NCBI GenBank assembly: GCA_026770585.1 | Contig: MU646894.1 | Span: 221,170 to 232,177, forward strand | Length of the DNA: 11,008 nt | Source: Baffinella frigidus | Taxonomy: Eukaryota > Cryptophyceae > Cryptomonadales > Baffinellaceae | Direction: 5' to 3' | Shown here: piece by piece, positions 1 through 8,900 of the stretch | Numbering within the stretch: the stretch's first letter is position 1 | How the letters are laid out: each line of letters starts with the position of its first letter | Program-made: the position numbers and the translations under genes | The notes under the pieces: model-generated | What the model was told of the DNA's origin: nothing | What the model saw: the letters and a program-made list of their open reading frames with translations, nothing else | Database searches by the model: none

Positions 1-53
1 GGTCCGGGCGGGGTGAGTGTCCCGGAGTGCACGCCGCAGTTCGTGTGAGGACC

Positions 54-174
54 TACAGGGGTACCTCGCTCATAAGAAACCGCCACCCCCTAGGACCCTA
101 CAGTAGGCCTATGCCTAGGGCCCTACGGTGGTCCTAGGGGGGGGGCGCTTTCTTATGAGCGAGGTACCCCTGTA
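54..174. mobile_element. Foldback (MITE-like) element, complete copy 1
   Basis: A 121-bp element with perfect 26-bp terminal inverted repeats (54-79 and 149-174, starting tacaggggtacctcgctc). The interior also pairs with itself (ccctaggacc against ggtcctaggg). No coding capacity, so a non-autonomous foldback element is the likely class. A clear target-site duplication was not seen. Confidence 0.75.
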
Positions 175-425
175 CATGTTGTTCAGGACGAGCCCGCCTC
201 GGGCCAATAGGTCGACTGTGCTCGGGGTAAGCTCCTATCCCTTAAGTGGCGATGCGGTCAAATTTGACCGCAGAGGAAGCAATTTTTATAAAAGTGTGAA
301 CCGTCTCAAAAGGGCCCTCGCGGGAAGCGGGAGGGTGGAGCTGGGCTCTGGGGCTTTCCAACGCCGTGCTGAGGTCCACGGTCGGCCACGATGGCCCGGA
401 ATGGTGACATTACGAGTGGCCGTTC
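175..425. other. Spacer between foldback copies 1 and 2, no gene seen
   Basis: An open frame runs on the plus strand through this stretch and into both foldback elements, but it has no recognisable motif and part of it is repeat-derived. I see nothing else. Confidence 0.4.
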
Positions 426-546
426 CAGGGGTACCTCTCTCATGAGAAAGCGCCCCCCCCCTAGGACCCTACAGTAGGCCTATGCCTAGGGCCCTATGGT
501 GGTCCTAGAGGAGAAGGGGGGGGGTCTTATGAGCGAGGTACCCCTG
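426..546. mobile_element. Foldback (MITE-like) element, complete copy 2
   Basis: Same length (121 bp) and same orientation as copy 1. About 49 bp of the interior matches copy 1 with a single difference; the left arm has a few changes (ctctctcatgag). The inner right flank has an extra purine run. Confidence 0.75.
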
Positions 547-583
547 TAGAGAGAGACAACGCATCTCGCTAGGATCTGTGCCG

Positions 584-648
584 TACAGGGGTGCCTCGCT
601 CATGGTCCTGGGGGGGGGGGCAGTTTCTTGTGAGCGAGGTACCCCTGT
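584..648. mobile_element. Foldback element, copy 3 with internal deletion
   Basis: Both arms are present (tacaggggtgcctcgctcat and the inverted arm ending acccctgt), but most of the interior is gone and a long G run remains. About 65 bp. Confidence 0.65.
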
Positions 649-656
649 GTTCAGGG

Positions 657-664
657 TTTAGAGT

Positions 665-703
<39 letters not shown>

Positions 704-1600
704 GGTCGAAGGTTGAGGGTTGAAGGTTTAGGTTGTAGGGTTCGGGTTTGAGGTCTTGGGTTTTGGGTTGTAGGGGGTTTGGGTTTAGGGTTTAGTGGCT
801 AGGGTTCAGGGTTCAGGGTTCAGGGTTTAGTGTTTGGGGTTTAGTGTTTAGTGTTTAGGGGTTAGGTTTTAGGGTTTGGGGTTTAGGATTTAGGGCTCAA
901 AACTTAGGGGTTTTGGTTTAAGAATGGGGGTTTAGGGTTTATGATGTAGGTTCAGGGTTCAGGGAACTGGGTCTTGGGGTTAGGGTTTAAGGTTTAGGGT
1001 TTAGGGTTTAGAGTGTAAGGGTTAGTGGTTAGGGTTTAGGGGTTAGGGGTTAGGGGTTAAGATTCAGGGTGTAGGGTGCAGGGTTTAGGGTTCAGGCTTT
1101 AGGGTTTAAGGTTTAGGGTCTAGTTTTCAGGATTTAGGGTGCTGTGTGTGATTCGTAGGGGTGGAGGTTTGGTGTTTAAGATTTAGGGGTTAAGGGTTAG
1201 GGTTTAGGGTCCAGATTTCAGGGTTCAGGGTTCAGGGTGCAGGATTCAGGGTTCAGGATCTAGGGTTTAGGGTTTAGGGTTGAGTGTTTAGGGTTCAGGT
1301 TTGAGGCTTGAGTGTTGATGGTTTAGGTTTTAGGGAGTAAGGTTTAGGGTTTCGGGTTTAGGGTTTAGGGTTCAGGGTTCAGGGTTCAGGGTTCAGGGTT
1401 TAGGATTGACGGCTTGAGGTTGAGGGTTCAGGGGTTAGGGTTTTGGGTTCAGGGATTAGGATTTAGTTTTTAGGGTTCAGGGTTGAGGGTTTAGGTTTTA
1501 GGGTTCAGTTTTTTTTTTTTGGTTCTGGGTTTAGGATTCAGGGCGTAAGGTTTAGGGTTTAGGGTTTAGGGGGTAGGGTTCAGTGGATAGGGTTTAGGGT
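657..1600 (+). repeat. Interstitial telomere-like array (degenerate TTTAGGG, GGGTTGA variants)
   Basis: About 940 bp of variants of TTTAGGG, G-rich on the plus strand, starting with a run of gggttga units (660-725) and passing into mixed ggtttaggg, ggttcaggg and ggtttgggg. A true left chromosome end would show CCCTAAA on the plus strand, and the sequence continues with a gene to the right, so this is internal and not a terminus. Confidence 0.85.
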
Positions 1601-1689
1601 TCATTCAGGGTTTTTTTCGGATATAGTTGTTAGGGGGGGGTGCGGCGTTGCCGGTGTGTCAGTGTCATCTATCTGCCTTGTTCCCCCTT

Positions 1690-1815
1690 CCACATGCCAC
1701 GAGTGCGAGAGAGATGCGAGAGCGAGAGAAATGAGAGGGAGATATAGAGGTTGGGAGAGAGGGCGAGAAAGAGAGCGAGAGAGGGAGCGCTCGAAAGAGA
1801 GGGAGTGAAAGAGTT
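1690..1815 (+). repeat. GA-rich low-complexity tract
   Basis: Interrupted GAGA repeats (gcgagagcgagagaaatgag and similar). The minus strand reads as Ser/Leu/Arg repeats, which is an effect of the dinucleotide and not a protein. Confidence 0.8.
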
Positions 1816-1963
1816 CCAAAGGTTGTAAAACTCTCTCAACTTTCGCAACTTTGGCGCGCTTCCCAGCGCTAAAGCCAGATGTGTTTCGTGTGTGTGTCGT
1901 TGACACGCGGGCTGGCTGGTATGCTGGTCCGCAGTGTCGGTTTTGTTCGCAGTACATGTACCA

Positions 1964-2160
1964 AAAGCGGTGGGGCCGTGTGTTGACCTCTAGCAGTGCC
2001 AGCTGTGCGACCTGGTCTCACAACCGCCGGAGGCTGGTTAGGTCCCCCTCCGATGTGAATTCGTTTGACGCATCGGGGAGGGACCTGACTCCCGGGAAGA
2101 ACAACAAAGGGGTCGACCGGGATTCGGGTCGCACTTGATTACACACGGCCCCACCGCTTT
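1964..2160. repeat. Compound element with 20-bp perfect inverted repeat
   Basis: aaagcggtggggccgtgtgt at 1964-1983 is the exact reverse complement of 2141-2160. Inside, 2041-2055 and the segment around catcggggagggacc (from 2071) form a second, nearly perfect hairpin. The structure suggests a second type of foldback element or its remains. Confidence 0.65.
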
Positions 2161-2201
2161 GCTGTAGCAGCGCCAGCTGTGCGACATGGTCTCACAACTG
2201 C
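1991..2201 (+). repeat. 37-bp direct repeat (two copies)
   Basis: tagcagtgccagctgtgcga at 1991 and its continuation to 2027 recur at 2165-2201 with three differences. One copy lies inside and one outside the inverted repeat ends at 1964-2160. Confidence 0.7.
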
Positions 2202-2402
2202 TGGTTCAAGAAAACAAGTTCGCTCACCACTCTGCCACGACAAATAACGGTTGGGCGTCTGCTGCTACGCTGCTCTACCGCACAGAAGCATGCGACACTT
2301 GTCCCTTGAGCAACGCCGCAGGGGGTGCGACGCTGCCCGGGTTGGATGGGGCACAACGCGAACTTTGAGGACACGCACCGCCCTAGGGTCCTACTCAATG
2401 CC
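2202..2402. other. Gene-free stretch left of the PKS gene end
   Basis: Open frames exist on both strands but none resembles a known family, has a splice partner or shows coding-like conservation. I see no supported feature here. Confidence 0.4.
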
Positions 2403-2427
2403 TACAGGGGTACCTCGCTCACAAGAA
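2403..2427. mobile_element. Foldback element, single arm
   Basis: One arm (tacaggggtacctcgctc then acaag) just past the poly(A) signal of the PKS gene. A fragment ccctagggtcctac at 2381-2394 may be a remnant of its interior. Confidence 0.55.
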
Positions 2428-2443
2428 GCGAGGATTCTAAAAA

Positions 2444-2504
2444 CGGTCGGGGGCACGTTCTCATTTATTAAGAAACGCAGGGAAACCGGTCGGTGGCACG
2501 TTCT
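2444..2504. repeat. Short direct repeat flanking the poly(A) signal
   Basis: An 18-bp unit (cggtcgggggcacgttct) at 2444-2461 recurs at 2487-2504 with one mismatch, 43 bp apart. The AATAAA lies between the two copies, so the repeat forms part of the presumed 3' UTR. Confidence 0.7.
2464..2469 (-). terminator. AATAAA poly(A) signal of the PKS gene
   Basis: AATAAA on the minus strand about 58 nt after the TGA of exon 19. Position and strand fit a cleavage and polyadenylation signal. Some algal groups use other signals (for example TGTAA in green algae), so its use is an inference. Confidence 0.5.
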
Positions 2505-2526
2505 TAAAACCAAGAACCGCCGTCCC

Positions 2527-2967
2527 TCAAACGCCCGTGTTCTCAACTAGAAGCGTCATCTTGAACGTAGCGACCGCGCCTTCCTCCGCGGAAATATCGC
2601 AGACCCATTTCTCCTCCCCCGAATTGGCGCCCCCGTCGCCCTCGCGCCTCGCCGAGAGCACCACGTGCTTCCCCGCCCACGCAAAGCGATGCGTGATCAC
2701 GGCGCCCGCGGCCATGGTGACGCGCGCCGCGCGCCAGTTGTTGGCCTTGCAGACTGCCTCGGTCAGCGCGTTGGTCACGTGACGCTGCATCACGCTCACC
2801 GGGAACGCCGGGTACCCGTCGAAGTGGCCTGCGCACATGTCCACCTCCACTAGGCCTAGCTCCACCTGGGTGGGAGAGGATTCCTCGCCGCCCGTGCCGG
2901 CGGGAGTGATCGGCCATGCGAGGTACGGGTCCGGCGACCCGGGTAGGAACGCTCCGCTTGTCTCGAC
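2527..2967 (-). CDS. PKS exon 19 (last): second hotdog-like domain with GHFDGYP
   Basis: Reads VETSGAFLPGSPDPYLAW, a linker, then VELGLVEVDMCAGHFDGYPA and FPVSVMQRHV, later strands around AGAVITHRFAWAGKHVVLSA, and ends TLLVENTGV before TGA. GHFDGYPxxP resembles the 'GHFPGxPxxPG' His motif of FabA/FabZ hotdog dehydratases, with Asp in place of the Pro. The acceptor is TTGGGCAG; an in-frame TAA lies just upstream. The stop is followed after about 58 nt by AATAAA on the same strand, supporting this as the gene end. Whether the pair is a dehydratase, a thioesterase or inactive is open. Confidence 0.82.
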   Translation of the reverse strand, partial: VETSGAFLPGSPDPYLAWPITPAGTGGEESSPTQVELGLVEVDMCAGHFDGYPAFPVSVMQRHVTNALTEAVCKANNWRAARVTMAAGAVITHRFAWAGKHVVLSARREGDGGANSGEEKWVCDISAEEGAVATFKMTLLVENTGV

Positions 2968-5900
2968 CTGCCCAATAATGTCGGGTTACGGGCCTTTGAA
3001 AGAAAGAGCACTCACGCGACTGCCAGTGCGAAAGCCCCGGCTTTCTCGACCTGCCGAGAAAGAGAGATTGCCGAGGGGCGACGGGCGACTGGGAGAATCA
3101 TCAAACCACCACTGACAATGCAGGGCCTCGTATTTCGATCCAGTTCGTGTCCCGCAACATTGTTGACTGAATGCCGAACCTGGGGATTGCGTTTCGATTT
3201 TGAGGGTAAGGGTGTCGGATTTTGGGGCTCGGTTATTATCGGGCTTCGGCTATGGACTGCGGACCAGGGACCCGAGACTATGGTTCAAGGATCAAGGGGT
3301 TGTCTGCTCAAAAGGCTTCAAGGTCCCAGGGCTTGTCTGCCAGCTTGGTTTCAGGCTCCCAGCCTTGCCACGGAAGCAGACCTCAAGATGCAGGCGTATT
3401 TTGACACATTCTGAGGTTTCTAAGAGAAGGTTCGCCGTTTTGTCGGCCTCAAAAACACGGTTTCAACTGTAGGACATCAGACTTCAGGCTCCAGACTTCA
3501 GGATTCATAATGTATGTAAAAAGAACCACCAACGCTACGTCCGAGGACGACCCATCTGCGAGAGACTCCCCGAGTGCGCTCCTTTAGGTCCTTTAGCTTC
3601 TTCCAGCTCCCAACATAGGCGGACACCGGAACTGGTTCTGTAGAAAGATCATGCTTCCTTTCGGATCACATCAAGCCCCCCTGTACAGCTCGCTTCAGGC
3701 TTAGGATAACACCTGCACGTTCCCAGGGCTTGGGCAAGACACAAATTGAATAGAGTTTAAGAGGGGTGCACCTTGTAGTCCTTAAATATCTTCGAAAAAT
3801 CATGCTCGCCGATCATGTGGTACGTCACTTCGAGAAAGGCAACCACCTACGATTCGTAAAGGCTGTTTTCAGTTTCGGAAACGTTTGTTCTCAGTTTCTG
3901 TTCAGGGAACACGGTCAGTACTGATCCTGCACAAAAGGGTCTCCAGGACAGCGGACTGGGGAGTCTGGGGGGTTCCCAGAGCTGGCGTGAAACTAGGCCA
4001 AGACGCCTCGCCCCACGGGTTGGACAAAAAACGTGTCAAAATCTAATTTTCCCAGAGTGTATCCCGCAAAAATAGGCGCCCGCGAGTCGTTGGTAAAGTT
4101 CAGGTTCACGGTAGTTGAGGCCAGCGTGGGGCGTACGGCGTAGTCGTGAAAACAAAATGATAGGGGGGGCTGACCTCTCCTGACTCCCCAAGCATCGTGG
4201 CAGTTGCGCAGGCCTCGCCTCCGACAAGGTCGAAGCTCGTGCAAATCGCCTTGATGTGCAGCGTCGCCGTCGTGATACGGGGGAGCGTTGTGTCGATGCG
4301 CATCGACGCGGTTTTGATGGGATAGTACACCCTCCCCTCCGTCGGGTTCTGAAGGCTTACGGCGCACAACCTGCGTTAGGGTTTGGGGTTTAGGGTTTGG
4401 GGTTTGGGGTTTGGGGTGGGTGGGTCAGCGGGTTGCGGCGTTTGACCCGAGGATTGCGAGGTGGCGCGCGGCTTCCGACCCGCTGATGGGCCCGCCTTCG
4501 TGTTCCGCCCATGTCTGCACGGGCGCGCGCGCCGACAGCTCCACGCCCGTCAGGTCCTTCTCCACCGAGAAGTCCTCCAGCGCGAAGTAAGGGGGCTGCA
4601 TGGATAGGGTTCAGGGTTTAGCGAGAGGACAACCTGCTGTCACGGTTCAGGGATCGGGTTTATGGTTTAGGGCTTGGGAGAACCTGCACGCAGATGCGCG
4701 AGAGGAAGTGTGCCCGGAGCACCTGACGCCCAGGCGACGCGGGCATCTCTAGCGTGCTTTCGACAGCCATGGAGCCACGCCTGTCCACACCGTGGTTGCG
4801 ATCTGAGAGATCGCACGCTGCGATCTTCTGGGTCGCCTGGTTTGGAGTTTGGGGTTTGGGGTTGGGGGTTTGGGGTGCAGGGTGCAGGGTTTAGGGTTTT
4901 GGGTTTCGGGTTTCGGGTTGAGGGTTTAGGGTTTACAAGCTCATCGATGCTGCGCCCAGACAGCAGCTCCATCGTCGACACGACCAACCCCTCATCCTCC
5001 AGAGCGATACGCATCTCCACCGCCTGAGGTTTGGGGTTTTGGGTTTTGGATTTTGGATTTATCTTTATTTTTTGAGTGTTTTGGGGGGGTTTGGTTTTGG
5101 TTTGGGGTTTAGCACGGCGGAGACCATCAACGAATCCAGGCCGTACTCCTTGAGCCCGCGGCTTGCGTCCAGATCGCCCGGCGCGATTCCGAACACGCGC
5201 CCCACCGCGCTGGCCAGACGTTGGACGACCAGCGCGTGGCGCTGCTCGTCGTCGAGGTCTGCGAGCGCCGCCACGAGCTCGGACGCTGCGCTAACCTCCT
5301 CGCCGGTGGTCTCGAGGACCTTGCTGAGGAGCGCCCAGGACGTGTCGGGGTGCGCCCGCACCTAGGGTTTGTGGTTTAGGGTTTAGGGTCAGGGTCTAGG
5401 GTTTAGGGTTCAGGGTTTGGGGTTTCGGGTTTCGGGTTGAGAGTTTCGGGTTCATGGTTTATGGTTTAGGGTTTACCCATTTCGTCCAATCCACGTCCAT
5501 GATGCCCACCACCTCGGAGCCCTGCTTCGGTGCTTCCGGGGTTGAGGGAAAACATCACGCTTCAGGTTTGGGGGCGGAGGGGTTGGGCCCGTGTATCTGG
5601 ATGTCGGGGTTCGCTTTGGGGGTGTTTGAGGTAGGCTGGGTTCCAACGGAGACGGGTCGGGGGTAGTAGGGTTCAGGGTTCAGGGTTTAGGGCTGAGGGT
5701 TTAGAGTTTAGGGTTCAGGGGGCAGGGGGTAGGAGCGCGCATACAAGATTCCTGAACCGGGGGAGAGTCTCACGCGGGTAGTCAATCACGCGTGCTGTGG
5801 GATTGATTATTGCTGGTCCTGTCTGAATACATAAATCAGATTGATTGCTGATTGATGACTGAATTTATTAAAGAGGTTTCGCCATTAAGGCCTAACCCGT

Positions 5901-8900
5901 GCCATTACCAGACTAGGATCGGTCCATATTATACCCCGCTCAGTCTGTCTCCGAGATTTGGGCAACAACCTCGTCCTGGGGCGTCGACGGAAAGAGCATC
6001 TGCAAGCACTGGCGGGAGGGCATGGGATTGAAGCCGATGGAGCGGAGGTGCGTCTGGTTTAGGGTTTAGGGTTTAGGGTTTAGGAATTAGGGTTAGGGGT
6101 TTAGGGTGTAGGGTGTAGGGTTTAGGGGGAAGCCTTGGTGAGTTCGTCCTTCTGCAGCATGCCCACGTCGTCGATCGTTCCCCACAACACCTGCATTTGG
6201 AGGTGCGATGAGGGTTGGCCAATCACCAACAACTGATTTGACTGGGGGGACGGCTAACGCCACCCCACCCAGCTGTCTCGCTGGTGCTTGCACTTCCAGG
6301 TTGGAGAATACAAATCATCGGATCTCATCTGGTCGAATCAAATCAAGTCGACCTGAATCAGTTGTTCAGGAGGCACCAAGTGCCTTTGTTGGCAATGAAT
6401 GACAAATGCCGCTCGCTGCTCTAGGCGGCAGCCCCCTGCCCCCTGCCCCAAGAGAGAGAGAGACAGAGAAAGAGAGAGAGTGTGTGTGAGAGAGAGGGAG
6501 TGAATGGAGCGCACCGATCTGGCCGGCAGCCCCTTGGCGCGACGGAGCACGGCCAAGCCATCGAGAAAACCGTTGGCCAGGCAGTACGCCCCCTGGTAGG
6601 CGTTACCGACCTGCGGTTTGGGGTGTGGGGTTCGGGTTTAGGGTTCAGGGTTTTAAGGTTTAGGGTTCAGGGCCGCCATCTTTTGAGCCGTTTGTTGCTG
6701 GTTGGGAAATAAGCTGCACCTGCGCGGACCAAAAGTCAACTATCAACTTTTGACCGACTTGCGCGGGCCACAGGGGGGGGGTCGGGGATTCGTCGGTTCA
6801 TTGTTCAGCGTGTACAGGGTTTTGAGATTGTCAGAGATGACCCCCTCTGTTGCTCAACGGACTAGCACTGTCAACCTAGTACTAGCCCTGTCAATTCGCA
6901 CTGGCGTATACATAAACTGTGGTGGTCGCAGCAGTGTCTCCTGACAAGCTACCTCGGTGTGCAGCCCCTACAAAGAGAGTCGTTCAGAACGATTCCGGTT
7001 GTCTCTGGGAGTTACACCGATAACCCTCGACAGGGTTATCGGTTTGGGTTCCGGGGTCGGGGCTCAATTTTTACCCACGGTTCAGGGCTCATACATCATA
7101 GTTCAGGGGTCAGGCACACGGAGCCATGGATCCTGGATGTATGTAGAGAGGACCACCAACGTTGCCGAAACTAAGAGCATTGTCCCCCGATAGGACCACC
7201 GTAGGGCCCTAGGCATAGTCCTACCGTAGGGTCCTATGGGGCAGCGGTTTCTTATGAGCGAGGTACCCCTGTTTTCGAGTTTACGGTGGTCCAACCAGCG
7301 CTCACCAACTCGGCACACGCAAGGCAGTCACCTCGGACAGTTGGCTTCGGCGTCCGCGTGACCGGTCACGCGGGCGCTCACGAACAAGAGCGCTGGCAGG
7401 ACAGTTGACCAGGTGGAAAGTGGAAAAGAAAGAAAGGGTTTACAGTGTGCTGCACGTCAGGGATCAGCATGAAAGTTGACAGCAAGTTTAATTTTAGAGA
7501 CCCCTACTTTCCATCTTCCACCTGGCCAACTATTCATGTCGGCACTCTACCTTGAATGAGGGGGGTTGGGGCACTTAGTGGTCAAATTTTTCTTTGGGGA
7601 GTGGTCAAAGATTCGGGCCTACCGCAGAGGAGACGGAGGAGAAGAGTACGAAGTGGTCGAGGGGCATATCCTGCGTGGTTTAGGGTTGAGAGTTTAGAGT
7701 TTGGGACAGAATGATGTGCCAAAGCTCCGTGCGAGTTTAGGGTTTAGGGTTTAGGGTTTAGGGTTTAGGGTTTAGGGTTTAGGGTTTAGGGTTTAGGGCT
7801 TGGGGTGCCTGCGTGAGCTCGTGGAGGATCCAAGCACCCTTCGCCTTGGGCGCGCCAACCCTGTTCAGGGGCGTACCGCAAATTTCTGAGATTGCCAGGG
7901 ACTTATTTGTACAAACACTCAACATTTGTGGAAGATCCATGCACCCGTCGCCGGGGGGACGCCAACCCCGCGGCCAACCAACACCGAGATTGATCGAGAG
8001 AGTCCAGACACAACCGCCCTGGCAGTAAAAAGCTACTGGAGCAAACCAAATGGTTTACAGAAAACGACACCCAGGGATTGAGGTCCTTCGAAGGCAATGT
8101 CATGCACGTGATCATGGCTACGCATGCACGCCCAATTTGATGTATGCTTCTGGACCCTCGAGCACAACGTTTTGGACCTCTCGGGTACATGAGGAACACT
8201 GGACAACCCAGCAAGAAGCAAGAACTACCAAGGTTGGAACAAATGGCAGAAAATAACAAATGGCTCAAAGATACCTCATGAGGTTCTCCTGGGTGATGTG
8301 TTCGATCGGTTTGTCTTCGAGCACCGCTGCTGAGTGGAACACCCCTGTGGGGTTTCGGGGTTCGGGTTAGTATCTTAGGGTTTAGGGTTTAGAGGGTTCA
8401 GGTCTTCCTCCGCCCCCCCGCAAAATGCCTGGAACACCCCAGAAAGAGACGTGTCAGTCTTCACCCAATCGCACAGAATACTCCTACAGATTCTTGCGTC
8501 TCCCTTTGGTTCGATTAGTGCGAGTGAAGGGTTCTGAGATTGTCAGAGAAGACCACCTCTGTTGCTCATCGCACTCGCACTGTCAACTTAGTACTGGCAC
8601 TGTCAACTTGGAACTGGCGTGTGCAGAAACTGCGGTTGAAGAAGCAGGGTTTCAAGCTCAGATACAGAACGTCTGGTATCGTTGGTGGTCCTCGCGCCAT
8701 GCATCCACAATCTAGAAAACGAAGCCAGCATCCCCACCCAGGAGTCCCCCCGGTGCCTGGCTTGCTAAATCTGGTTGCTCAGAGAGAGGTGGGTTGCTTG
8801 ATGCGTAACACAAGTATCTGCAAGGTGTCAGTCTTAATCCCAGCTGGCTTGGGCAATCGACAATTCACATCCAATCCAATTACCTGCGAGGTTGGTCCGA

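Larger units (their letters stand above)
6611..7622 (-). other. PKS intron 8 (1012 bp), repeat-rich
   Basis: Donor GTAGGC, acceptor AACCGCAG. Next to the acceptor is a telomere-like block (6612-6673). It also holds one copy of a 102-bp dispersed repeat (6834-6935), an 11-bp perfect hairpin (7017-7042), a dispersed accaccaacg repeat (7135-7166), a truncated foldback element (7191-7271) and an element with inverted ends (about 7402-7534). No exon is needed between the flanking exons, whose frame joins directly. Confidence 0.65.

Noticed and set aside
128-445. 105-residue plus-strand open frame
   Set aside because: Starts inside one foldback element and ends inside the next; no motif; similar peptides would arise from any copy of the element.
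657-1600. True chromosome end
   Set aside because: A left telomere would read CCCTAAA on the plus strand, and sequence continues on both sides.
1601-1957. 118-residue minus-strand open frame with Ser/Leu/Arg runs
   Set aside because: The middle is a translation of the GA microsatellite; no family resemblance.
4036-4227. Minus-strand frame with NYREPELYQRLAG, considered as the exon after exon 17
   Set aside because: No acceptor gives the right phase, and exon 18 at 3772-3846 completes the domain with proper splice sites.
4667-5027. Open frames that read through introns 14 and 15 on both strands
   Set aside because: Half of each is translated telomere-like repeat (NPKPxTLNP-type peptides); only the parts matching exons 14 and 15 are kept.
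5970-6053. Ending the protein at the TGA shortly past exon 11
   Set aside because: A GT donor at GAG|GTTGTT and exon 12 (VVGIMDVDW) complete the ketoreductase and lead into the ACP in frame.
7736-7798. Regular tandem units as a CRISPR array
   Set aside because: Units of 7 bp with no spacers; this is telomere-type tandem repeat in eukaryotic DNA.
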